Part shown: in pieces, positions 36,735-47,027 of the stretch | Layout of the letters: each line of letters starts with the position of its first letter | Numbering within the stretch: position 1 is the stretch's first letter | Assembly (NCBI GenBank): GCA_001466705.2 | Contig: LATX02000247.1 | Location: 152,405-216,404 of the forward strand | Source: Moniliophthora roreri | Taxonomy: Eukaryota; Basidiomycota; Agaricomycetes; Agaricales; Marasmiaceae | Length of the DNA: 64,000 nt | Direction: 5' to 3' | The notes under the pieces: model-generated | Told to the model about the DNA's origin: nothing | Databases searched by the model: none | The model's input: only the letters and a program-made list of their open reading frames with translations | Program-made: the position numbers and the translations under genes

Positions 36735-36740
36735 CACGTG
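36735..36740. promoter_or_regulatory. CACGTG E-box upstream of the phosphate transporter
   Basis: CACGTG about 550 bp upstream of the transporter ATG. Pho4/NUC-1 bHLH factors bind this sequence at phosphate-starvation genes. Six-base sites occur by chance, so this is only a candidate. Confidence 0.35.
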
Positions 36741-37106
36741 ACCTTTCCCACTCGGTTCGGTTGGGTCTAGACCAAGGCAGACTGTAAAACATTATTCGTG
36801 TAACTTGCAAGACAAGCACTTCGAGGTTTATCTAGGTTTATCTAGAACTTGACATCGATTTTGCTAATCCCGCGCTCCTTGCCTAGCATGCGCCCTTCAG
36901 GCTCTCAGGAACAATTCAAGGGTCGCCGCGCCAAGTGGCAGGGAGGTGACTGCCAAGAATGTGCTGCTCGCTAATCAATCAAGCGTTACGACTGAATAAA
37001 GCAGCATTGGACATATAACATTTACGTTTACTACACTATGGACCTCCACTTGCTAAGCACAACCTTCCTCTATATGGCCGACACATCTTCATCTACCATT
37101 TCAGGT

Positions 37107-38253
37107 TCAATTAGTCACGTAGCCAAAGCGAAAGCAAGAAAGAAACACCCACTTCAAGTCTTCAACCTCAAGGGTCTGCACCTCCAAATCCTTCTTCGGT
37201 GATTCCAAATCTCCACTTTGTAGACCATGCACATCCTCTTCTTGCTCGAGGGCCACTACTGCCTCCTCGTAGCAAGTGTAAAAGGAAGGGGACGGCGATA
37301 CAGGTGGGGTGGTATAAACTCGTACGCTCTCAGTTCCTGCGGCCGAGGCGTCATCATAAGGTCCATGAGAGGTAGAGGGGGCGAGTGTAGTAGGAGCGGT
37401 ACGGCCGAGGATGTGGTACCACATATGAAGTATGCGGTAGGCCACAGTGAAAGGGAAGGTAGGCAAAGCGGAAGGTGAGGCCATGTGCATGTAGAGATAT
37501 GCACGTTCAAATCAAGTTGGAGGCCTTGGAACTGAGGGATGCGTGGTAGCGCAACTGAATGGAGATTCGGGAGAGGTCGTACGTTATCGAGGTTCAACGC
37601 AGGGATGAATAGTGCGAGGAGGCAACGTCTGATGCAGATGGAGCTGTAGGTGCAGGATAACGAAAGGGAAGAGAGTTTGGTGAAGCAGTATCGAACGCTG
37701 TCGTTACTGAGCGCCTGCCGTAATGCAATGGAAGGAGCTTTCGAAAGGCGGCTTCGTAAGGTGTCAAGGTTGGGAAACCGCAGTAACGCAATGGTGTGTA
37801 GCTCGGAGAGCCTCCTGCGAATACTGTCGAGCTGGGGGGTCTCTAGTAACGCAAGCGAGGGTAGCTTCAGGAGGCGAAACGCCGGCCAGGTAATGCGTGG
37901 GATCCGGATATCTGAATACAAGATAGACGGAAAACGGTCAGTGACCTGCTCCAACATGTAGGGAGAGGACACAATGAGAGGCCGAGGAAAGCAGAAGACG
38001 TATATAACTGAGCGATGAATAGGAGAGACGGAGGATGAAGGACATACCTCCACCTTGACCGCTATATCGCCAACACCTTGGCCAGCACCTTCTGACACCG
38101 CTCCTGTATAATGCGCCTAAGTAAGAGATTATCATCTGAAAGAAGGTAAAGGAAGACATACTTTAACGTTACGATCTCCTTCGCCTGTGTGCTGTCCAGC
38201 CAGTTGCCATCGTGCTTGGTATATCAAAGGTGCCCAGTGCGTCGGCTTAGAGT
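37107..38253 (-). CDS. Unknown multi-exon gene with 21-residue repeats (3' end unresolved)
   Basis: Supported pieces on the minus strand: exon 38162-38253, exon 38048-38116 (ends VGDIAVKVE), then a frame from about 37950 to about 37500. The last contains at least four 21-residue repeats (37613-37864) of the form LxSIALLRxPxLDSLRxRLS[EK]. The first two exons look like a soluble alpha-helical protein (WQLAGQHTGEGD, then GAVSEGAGQG). At about 37500 the coding character moves to another frame (37107-37490), which starts MASPSALPTFPF and ends in an acidic VVALEQEEDVHG...VEDLK tail. I could not find a junction joining the two frames, so there is either a missed intron, a frameshift or two genes. 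The 5' end above 38253 is not found. Confidence 0.4.
37613..37864 (-). repeat. 63-bp tandem coding repeat (four copies)
   Basis: Four consecutive 63-nt units in one frame encode 21-residue Leu-rich units. The unit starts are at 37864, 37801, 37738 and 37675 on the minus strand. Units 1-3 are the clearest (LxSIAL..., LDS[IL]R, RLS[EK]); unit 4 and the sequence after it are degenerate. Protein similarity exceeds DNA similarity, which suggests past selection on the peptide. Confidence 0.55.
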
Positions 38254-39351
38254 CTAGACGAGGCAGTCGATCTGGGATTCAGTGATTAAAACACAGAACG
38301 GGTAAGGAAAGGAATGAACGAATGACCAGCGGGTCATAGTTATGGTACAGGAGAGCAAAAAAGGAGAACAGGATGCATGGGGGAGAAGCATTGAGAGCTG
38401 CCGCTCACCTATTTAAGATCCGCTTCTCAGAGCGGATGTCTCCAGCAAACCCTGAGCCTCATCCGAAGCCTCTTCTTCGATTTCACTGCACCTTCCCATT
38501 GCAACCGCCCAAATCTCCGTGAGGTTTCCTCAAACAGGGCGACAAAACGGTTCTTCAGGGCCCAGGTAATCCTTCGCCCGACCGTTCGCTCGGTTCTGCG
38601 AAATGACTCAGTAAATAGCTTTTCGGAGGCGAGAACTCAATGAGACTCACCGTTCTTCCCGTCATCACCCCGCTAGGATCACTAAAAAATAACTTTTCCC
38701 AGAGTCAGTCCTCGACTGAGTGGTTCTTGAGATCCACCTAGATATGGGTAAGTTGCTGTAGACCCCACGTTGTAGGGTTCATAAAAGTTTTACGGACGAC
38801 GTCTTCTTATTGCATCTTGAATAAATCCTTTGCAGCCTTCGAGGGGTTGAAGGCGGCGGCGTCTCCGGTGAGCATGCTGCGTTGATGATGGAAGGAAGAG
38901 TAAAAATAGCATAACCAGCCACGAGGCAGAAAAAAATTGCCGTCGGAATGCTGTCCCGGATGATATTGCCACGCGAAAAAGCCGACGGCACTCGACCAGT
39001 TTGTCTCTTACCATTGCTATCGTTCATTGCAAAAGTCAGCCTAGTGGGCTACTGATGTCACTTTTATAGAGCTTATGGCTTACCGCGGATGGCTAAATCT
39101 CTAGCTAGGACTATAGAGCTCACGAACATTACACAGAACACGCAGAGTCATGACATAAAATACTCCGTCGGTCGGAACTCGTCCGACACAAGGCATTTTG
39201 CTGTTTAAAAATGTCGTCTGATATCCATAAATACCGCAGTGGAGTGGGGTATCTCGAGTCATCTCCTCTCCCAGCTCGACTCGCTTTCAAGCAGGGGTCA
39301 AAGTAGCTCGTGCAACATTTTGCCAAGCTTCTCTCCTTCACATTTGTTACG
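38254..39351. other. Intergenic region
   Basis: Upstream flank of the gene above and promoter of the MFS gene. Frames such as 38779-39027 have no motif. Confidence 0.4.
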
Positions 39352-41785
39352 ATGGTATCAGCTCCGTCGACGAGAAGAGCCTCGCTTGAAAATGTCTCGT
39401 CTGAGGCTATCGTAACGGAGTCCGCTACGACAACACGGGTGCCTCCAAGTCGGACCGAAAGCAAAGAAACCGTCCAACTGACAGATCAAACCAACCTACT
39501 GCCTTTCAAACAAGTTGTCGCCGTATTCCTTGGGTTATCTGTCTGTGTGGTTGTCTCGGCACTAGACTCTGTCATCGTCGCAACAGCATTGTCTTCGATT
39601 GCTTCTACCTTCAATGCAGGATCCGTTATCTCTTGGGTTCCTTCAGCTTATCTTCTCACGTCAACTGCTTTCCAACCTTTGTATGGCCGATTCAGCGATA
39701 TCTTCGGCCGAAAAAGTGCAATATGTACAGCCATGGCTATATTTATGATTGGAAATCTCATCGCAGGATTTTCAAAGACTATCATTCAGTTGATTGTCTT
39801 TCGCGGGGTCGCTGGCGTGGGTGGAGGGGGCATTATTAGCATGATGCAAATCATCGTCTCGGACATTATTACTCTCAGGGAGCGGTGAGTAGCTACGCCT
39901 TTGAGATACAGAGACTATCTAATCCTTGATTCTCAGGGGGAAATACCAAGGTATAATCGGTGGTGTAGTTGCAGTCGGATACACAGTCGGTCCTATCCTT
40001 GGCGGTGCTTTGGTTCAAAAAGTCAGCTGGAGGGTGCGTCAACTTCTTTACTGAATCATTGCCACAATCTCACCCTCATTTGAAGTGGTGCTTCTGGATA
40101 ACGATTCCCATATCACTTGTTGCAACTTGTGTTGTAGTATTTGTACTTCCATTGAAACCGGTCGAAGGCGACATTCGACGGTACGCGCAGCACATTTACC
40201 AGCTACGCAGCACTGACCATGATTGAAGGAAGCTGCTGGTGGTCGATTATCTCGGTGCCGTACTAACACTCGCTGCTAGCACGATGATCATGCTTCCTCT
40301 CATTTGGGTACGCACTAATTCATAATACACAGTTCACAATGAATTCATTCCGCGGGGTTAATTTAGGGTGGCGTCACATTTCCTTGGAGCTCCGCCGTCG
40401 TTTTGGCACCCTTATGCTCTGGCTTCTTCGTCGTGGCGATATTCTGCTTATGGGAATGGAAGGGAGCAAAGTTACCCATCGTTCCGAGTAACTTGATTTA
40501 TTTCCTTGCAATAGTGCCACTGTTGACTTGTCACCTGCAGTGTACATTTTCAAGCACATGACAGTTTGCGGCGTGAATCTTGTTATGTTCGTGAAGTGAG
40601 TTCTCGAATTCCTCCATGTTCCCCGACGCCTCATGCATTCATGTATCGGTTAAGTGGCTTCTCGTTCTTCTCAGCATTATACTACCTACCTCAGTTCTTC
40701 CAAGTCGTGCTTGGATACTCACCAATACGAGGAGGTATGGCTTCGAGCAATTAATTGCGATTAGGGCTTGACTAAACTATACCCCCGAGGTCTTTTCCTT
40801 ATCCCGATCTTGATCAGCCAAATGGCAGCCAGTTGGGTAGCGGTGCGCATCCTGTTATTCATTCATTCAATACCACGTTGACTTCAAAATAGGGTATGAT
40901 CGTCAGCCGCACGGGACGTTACAGAGTGAGTACCCTGCAACTGATTGGAACGTTTTTCGCTGACTGTCTGAAACACAATAGGCAATCGTCATTAGTGGCT
41001 TTGCATGCCTCGCAATTGGATGCGGATGTCTGTCGACCATTACATCAAGATCACCCAGGGCTGTCATGGTAGTTTTCATGATCTTGACTGGCTGCGGAGG
41101 GGGCCAGGTGCCGTGTTACAACCGCTATTAATGAAAAGGGTGGCTGATTCCTGTTTTCGATAGACGCTTCAAACCACAACCATCGCTGTTCAAGCCAGTG
41201 TTCCCAGGAAGGACATGTCGGTCGTTACTGCGTTCCGCAACTTTATCCGTATGCTTGGAGGCGCGTTTTCTCTCGCAGTTGCATCATCTTTGATGTGCGT
41301 GATCAGCGTTACTCTGTCAGATCTATCACATTGTACTAATTACGTTTATGATTAGCAACAACTCTCTTCGAGCTGCGATGAAATCTCTCTCATTACCCGA
41401 GTCGACGATCTCCACGGTCATCGACGATCCTTCTCTTCTTTCACATCCCTTCAACACGACATCCCTCGGAATCACGCCCACATCAGCTGAGTATATCCTC
41501 GCCAAAGGTTATAACAAAGGCTTCCGGAGTGTCTTTATTTTGAACGCCTGCTTGGCCGTCGTAGCGACTCTAGTCAGTATTATGATGATCAAGCATAAGG
41601 AGCTCGTGCGAGGAGACGAAGAAAAACTCAAGTTGAAGGCGTTGGAAGAGCTCAGGGAAAAGAAGAAGCGTGGTGAAAAAGCCAGCCGGCCTGCTTCTCC
41701 TGTGCCGGGAGTTGAACCGGTTATTGGACAGATGGACGTTGAGTTAGGTGTCATGCCGCAGTCCGATGGAATTAGAGCTCGTTGA
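39352..41785 (+). CDS. MFS exporter, DHA2 (14-TMS) type
   Basis: Twelve exons: 39352-39884, 39937-40033, 40086-40180, 40229-40307, 40367-40487, 40541-40595, 40655-40734, 40790-40842, 40893-40925, 40982-41107, 41164-41294 and 41356-41785; 610 aa. A Ser/Thr-rich cytosolic head of about 55 residues precedes TM1, which has the DHA2 LDSVIVATAL motif. Motif A is GRFSDIFGRK after TM2, and motif C is VGYTVGPILGG in TM5. The tail (about 60 residues) is a Lys/Glu-rich helix then Pro-rich. The family pumps drugs, fungal toxins, basic amino acids or siderophores in exchange for protons; the substrate is open. The exon 8 acceptor is the rare GAG. It converges on the DUF6593 array, with only about 15 bp between its stop and the end of the pseudogene copy. 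Confidence 0.92.
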
Positions 41786-41800
41786 TGTATTGTTTCATGG

Positions 41801-42383
41801 TCATTTTGGGCTACTGCCTTCACTAGATGTAGATAATAGATCACCGCGGAGTAGAACTAAAGCGAACCCGCAACTTGAGCCACGACTTTTAACACAGAAA
41901 TCGTAACCTAGACCCCACCCTGGGCGTCCTTCCTCGAATACAGCGCTGAATTCACTCCGCAACTAGGCACGAGACGCAATCAATCAAGTTAAGGTGGGTG
42001 ATGCAGTGGGAGAGCGCACGATTGTCTTATCACTCTTCATCTTCCAAGTATACTTCTGGCTGTTCGATGCAGTGAATGACCTTCCACTGTGGAGTATCAT
42101 GAGAATCACGAGTCGGAAAACACCGATAGACACACCCCCCGAACGATCCACGTCTTTTCGGTAACCATATCACTTCCCCACACTTGATATACATTACCAT
42201 GATAGGCATGCGCTTCGATTAGCGCCATATCATACACGTCGTGACTCCTCAACTTCTTGATGGCAGTCGTGTTAGCGCGAAAGAACTGTGTAGGAGAGGA
42301 GTAGACAACTCGTATACCGGCTGGCCTGTGGGCAATGTGATGGTGCTGTCTCGAACAGAGTCTGTGGATAGGAAGAATTCCAT
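41801..42383 (-). pseudogene. DUF6593 family, copy C (frameshifted)
   Basis: Exon layout as in copies A and B: 42136-42383, 42020-42086 and 41801-41962. Exon 2 is 67 nt in all three copies. Exon 1 is 248 nt instead of 242: there is a 5-nt insertion after the ...STP segment and one extra G in the G-run at the donor. Between them the conserved frame is lost and a TGA falls in the starting frame. Exon 3 keeps SAVFEE and then diverges completely, lacking the conserved IVATFVLVE block. It looks non-functional. A TATA-like element is retained at 42431-42437. Confidence 0.7.
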
Positions 42384-42430
42384 GGTTTAGAGGGGAGAAA
42401 TTCGAATAAACTAACATGGGATTTCACTTT

Positions 42431-42437
42431 CATATAG
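42431..42437 (-). promoter_or_regulatory. TATA-like box, DUF6593 copy C
   Basis: CTATATG on the minus strand, about 48 bp upstream of the copy C start. The other two copies have a box at the same spacing. Confidence 0.4.
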
Positions 42438-42985
42438 AAGAGCTGTCACGAGTGAATTGGGGGCTGATGAGCCGTGGCGCTCAAGGTATCCTAGTGCGAA
42501 AGCTCCACCGTAGAGTACACGAGAGCAGAGCCAAAATGATAGTAGTATGAATTGAATGATGTATGACATTGCGTGCATCGGTGGATTCAGAAGGTTGCAA
42601 CTCGTCGAGAACTGAAGTCATAAATCAGGATTTGGGCATAGGACTGGAGCGTATTGTGACTGTGGTACGGATCGTGCATCAGGGATTCTTCCCGAAGCGC
42701 ATGTGACGAAATATTGCAATGTACTGGAGACATGGCGACTAGTTGCTTTTATTTTACAATTCTACCTGAAAAGGTGCACAGATTGACCGGTTTCGAGTCA
42801 TCGCAGGTGGAGGTTGTGGACGTGTCTGGGCAGTGTGCATGCCGGTGAATGCCGATTGAGGCACAACCCCACAGAGTGACATCACCGGCCGCGGCCTGTG
42901 GTGCTGGCCCGTATCTTCGCATCCAAGTAACTGAGAGACAGAGAGTTGTATATTGAATCAAATCAGGGACGAAACATGAAATCAC

Positions 42986-43677
42986 TCAGTATCCACCACC
43001 TCCGCCACCACCACCACCTCCGTCACCTCCGCCACCACCACCTCCGCCATCTGTAACTCCCCCTCCACCTCCTCCCGCATTCCTTTTTCTCCTTGCCTCC
43101 CTTCTCTTCTGTTCTACCAGCACAAACGTTGCGATAATATCATCGACTATTGCTTGTGATATCGACAGTTTCGCTGGTCTTGATTTCCAACCAAAGAATC
43201 CTACAGAGCTTTCCTCAAATACTGCGATAGTATTATCGAGTGTATCTCGTAACTAGGCACGAAGCGAATAAGTAATCCATGATTAAACGTGGATGAGACG
43301 GCAGGAAAACGCACTCTCAATCCGTCAGACTTCATCTTCCAGGTATATTTCTGGCCATCTGAAGCAATGAACGACTTTCCGCTGCGGAGTTTTATGAGAA
43401 TATGATGAGTTGGAAGGTTGCGACGATTGACATACTTTGAGAAGAACCCATCACTTTTAGGTACCATATCCCTTCCCCATACTTTGCATACGCTGTCATG
43501 GTAAGTATGCAGCTCTATGAGCGCCATATCGTGCACCTCGTGCCCCATGAACTTCTTGATGGTAGTAGTTTCGGTGTGAAAGAACCGTGAGGGAGTGGAA
43601 ACCTCGTATGCTGGTTGGCCGTTGAGTCGTGTAATGGTACAGTTTCGAACAGAGTCTTTGGATAGGAGAAAGTCCAT
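42986..43677 (-). CDS. DUF6593 family protein, copy B (poly-Gly tail)
   Basis: Exons 43436-43677, 43315-43381 and 42986-43252; 191 aa. Head MDFLLSKDSVRNCTI, TTTIKK near residue 38, the SGKS-type turn then ASDGQKYTWKM, and the C-terminal DDIIATFVLVEQKRREARR helix, which match the basidiomycete DUF6593 pattern. No signal peptide or TM, so it is presumably cytosolic. The last 35 residues are almost pure glycine, broken by VTD, D and a final Tyr. The Gly tract lies in GGN repeat DNA, where slippage is easy. DUF6593 has no known function; the compact beta-rich core with a terminal helix recalls tubby-like/scramblase folds, but that is inference. Confidence 0.82.
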
Positions 43678-43725
43678 GGCTTTGGAACTGAATCAAGCGG
43701 CACGGGATCTTCAACGGATTTCCTT

Positions 43726-43733
43726 CTTATAAG
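43726..43733 (-). promoter_or_regulatory. TATA-like box, DUF6593 copy B
   Basis: CTTATAAG, 50 bp upstream of the copy B ATG. Confidence 0.45.
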
Positions 43734-44169
43734 CGACTGCGAGTTTGGGCCGATGAGCGCGGGCGCTCAGGTATCCTGTGCTACTCCATCGTTGAGGAGT
43801 CAAAGTAGTATAGAAAAAATGATCATGATGTAGGATATTGCGTGTGTTGCCGGGCCTTGTGGAATGTACAGAGTTGGCTAGACTTGCTACTAGTAAGTAA
43901 GCCGCGTTAACCGTTTGCGCGTGAATTTGTTTGTAATTGCTTGGCGGGTAAATAGCTTCAGACTTCGCTCGGCATTCGCCGACACGCACGTACAAGCGCC
44001 GAGCAAAGCGTTGGTCCAGGTTGGGTCCAGGCACTTGAGGATTGGATACTGGTAATAATGACGACTTGAAGATGTATAAATAAATCAGATGTATGGAATG
44101 CACATATGGGCAGAAACTCAAGAAATCGACTGTTGGGCGGATCCTTTCGGCTTAGCATCCACCACCTCG

Positions 44170-44842
44170 TTATGAAACGGCAGCAGCAACAGCAGCATTA
44201 GAGCTCGCTGCAGCCGAGCTCGCTGCGGCTGTTCTTTGATTCTGTCTATTCCTTTGATCCACTAGCACAAATGTCGCAACAATGTCATCCGCTATCGATA
44301 ACCCCCCTTCTGATATCGACAATTGTGCTTGACGCGGATTACCGCTGAAGAATCCTGTGTGGCTGTTCTCAAATACGGCAATGGTGTTTTCAAACTGATC
44401 TAGCAACTATGAATATAAAGCAGTTGAGCATCAATATGGGCGAGGATGGCGAGAGCGTTCGACGTACTATCGTTTTGCTGAGTTTTATTTTCCAGGTGTA
44501 TCTTTTCCCATCTGATGCTGTGAATGTTTTTCCGCTGTGTTGTATCGCCGGCATGAGGACCTAATGACTCGGAATTCAAACTGGGTAATAATCCACACAC
44601 CTCTTAAAGAGCCCATCGCTTTTCGGAACCATATCCTTTCCCCAAACTTGACACACATCGTCATGGAAACCGTGTAGCTCTATGAGCGCCATATCACGGG
44701 ACTCCTGCCCCTTGAGCCTTTTAATCGTAGTCTGTTCGGTGTGAAAGTAGCGTGAAGGAGTAGAGACTTCGTATATCGGCTGGCCATTAGGCAGTGACAT
44801 GGTGCAGTTTCGGACAGAGTCTTTGGATAGGAGAAGGTCCAT
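44170..44842 (-). CDS. DUF6593 family protein, copy A (poly-Ala tail)
   Basis: Exons 44601-44842, 44468-44534 and 44170-44406; 181 aa. Exons 1 and 2 have exactly the lengths of copy B (242 and 67 nt). Head MDLLLSKDSVRNCTM, TTIKRL, SGKTFTASDGKRYTWK, and ADDIVATFVLVDQRNRQNQR near the end. The tail after this helix is Ala/Ser-rich (about 20 residues, mainly A with S and N), where copy B has glycine. Core identity with copy B is high, so the duplication is fairly recent. Confidence 0.82.
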
Positions 44843-44894
44843 AATTCGGATAGGAGAGCTTTGTATAATGCCTAAATACGTTGTCTTTGCGCCG

Positions 44895-44902
44895 CCTTTA
44901 TA
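44895..44902 (-). promoter_or_regulatory. TATA box, DUF6593 copy A
   Basis: TATAAAGG on the minus strand, about 53 bp upstream of the ATG at 44842. Confidence 0.5.
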
Positions 44903-45178
44903 CACCACTAACCCAGCCCCGCAGTACGTCAGGAAAGGATAATCTGTACGCTTGACGTGCATCGCAATTTACTCCACGGCAGAGTGCGCCGGGATGATAG
45001 ACCTAGATGCATATCAGTGTACAGGCCGGTCGGTTCGTAGTCGGCGGTGATTGTGTCTAGATTATAGACATGAGAAGTTGGATGATATCCGGCATACTCG
45101 AAAGGTCTCGAAGGGTCTTCAGAACAATTTTAACTTGGGAGTCGGCCATACTATTTTGGGTTCGAAATCAAAGAAAGG

Positions 45179-45671
45179 CGTCAAGGCGTTGATGGCTTTC
45201 CTGCACCCTCTGCAAAGTGTGGCATCACCACATCAGCGGGTTCTTTCTGCACGAATAATTGCGATCTATCCATGGTACACACAATTGATTGAGAACGCCC
45301 AAAATCCAATGAAGTACCGCAATCTTGATGGCAGTACCCTTCGCGACGTACTCGGAAGGACACATAGCCTTCGATAATGGTATATAGAGCGCAGACAGGG
45401 TGCTTGACGATGGACGTGAACGCATGTCGGAGTGGCGTTATTCTTTGAAGTTGGGATTCGGCCATCAGAGTAGAGCGAAGAGGAAATTTTGGTGGCTTCA
45501 CGAGAGCCGATACTGTTCATTTTTAGCGAGGTGGCACCTCAACAATATATTTGGTGTGGCATCAAGGTCTGAAACGTAAAAATATTTCCATACCCTCTCC
45601 ACGGCCACTTGACATGTGTAGCTTCATAAGATTCAACGCCATGCTATGGGTCGTTCATTATGCGGCCAAAA
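45179..45671. repeat. Dispersed repeat, copy 1 (about 490 bp)
   Basis: The segment matches 55604-56086 at about 90% with a few indels. Both ends are sharp: CGTCAAGGCG at the left and GGCCAAAA at the right, after which the flanks differ. There are no terminal inverted repeats and no obvious target duplication. Frames in both strands are not conserved through the indels, so it is probably non-coding. Confidence 0.65.
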
Positions 45672-47027
45672 TTAAAGGACTGACTTGCCTATTGGGACCT
45701 CACGGTAAATTTTGATGCACTGCAATAGCAAATAGGCCTTCATAGCTTCGAATTGGATCCAAAGCGAAAGTGCGCTAAACGTGGTAGTGGTTGTAGAGAA
45801 AAAGTAATGTTCTCACGGCCCGAAGTGGAGCATCTGTGAAACGCCGATTCCGCCGGTTCGGTAAACGGTATCACAACACGCGAATTGAGTACTTGACCAT
45901 GCATTGAAATGTATTTTGCTACAAGGGGCACCTAAATTCAGTATCAATGACCCAACGACACCTCCCTCTTCAACTGACGCCAAGCGAATAAAGGGGAATC
46001 ACTGCCTTCCCATATCGCCTCATTGACAGGTGCAACAACAAATATCTCATAAAGATGGTTTCCCTACAGTCGGACCAGATCGTTCCATTTAAGCCTTTCA
46101 ATACGCACAAGCTCTTCTCATATATGTTCAATTCGACTCAACAACCGGATACATGAACTGAGGGCAAGCTCGAATATATACAATACAAATTCCGCACACA
46201 TAACCCAGACCGAGAACAAACCCATTGAAAAGATTGCGGCGTTACACGTGGCTCGACATTGAGCGAGCGCTCAACAAAGCCAAGAATGAATGTGAAAACG
46301 TTGTCACTGACGCTTCCCCAAGTCCTCAACCGTCGCTGCCGTCAATTCGGTGTCTTTTTTAGAGAGCGTTCACCTACATCGCCGTTCAAGACGACTCGAG
46401 CCCCGAAGCACCTGTAACATATATCTAAAGTACCACCTCCATTATCAGAATATACAGGGCTTTGTCCCGTATCTATACCATTCAGCTACCATGCAGGTTT
46501 TATCAGTGCAGTGTCGTGGCGAGACCGTTCAGCAATATTGAGCATAGCAGGACATTCCTGAACCGGAGTTCATCTTTCCCCAAAGGGAAGTCTAGTCTCG
46601 CAGTCACTGTACGTCCTCCAAATTTTGGCACTACGACCTACCACGTTTATTCTCGTACCTCAGCACGGCCACCAGACTCAAGGACACTTTCGGCGCCAGC
46701 CCAGCCCAAACCGTCGACATCTCCGAGTACTTCCTCGACCAACGCCTCAACAACGTTCAGTTGGCCTCGCGTAGAATTCAGTTTGTCTGATATCTGAATC
46801 AGTCTTTTACTGTCAAAATAGTTTCCTGCATGCATGGGGAACAAAGCGTTTGCGCAGCTTTTGGACGACGCAGATATTGCCGCTCGACTGAATACACTAT
46901 CAGAGATCCTGCCGTGCCGGAACAGGCCATCTGCCAACAGCATCCATGTGACCAGCGATAGCACTGCCCACTCCCCAGGCTTCTTTGCAACGTGCTTGCA
47001 ACCCCCCCTCTGTTCTCATCCGCCGCC
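45672..47027. other. Intergenic or decayed region
   Basis: Between about 46640 and 46970 both strands carry protein-like frames. The plus strand has GASPAQTVDISEYF and then a stop; the minus strand has an amphipathic run around NVVEALVEEVLGDVDGL. I cannot decide which is real, and neither extends into a gene model. Confidence 0.3.

Noticed and set aside
37107..38098. One continuous protein joining the repeat frame and the MASPSALP frame
   Set aside because: No donor/acceptor pair restores the frame at about 37500, so I kept the 3' structure unresolved.
42998..43080. (GGN)n tract as a non-coding microsatellite
   Set aside because: It is in frame with the last exon of DUF6593 copy B and ends at the stop codon, so it encodes the poly-Gly tail.
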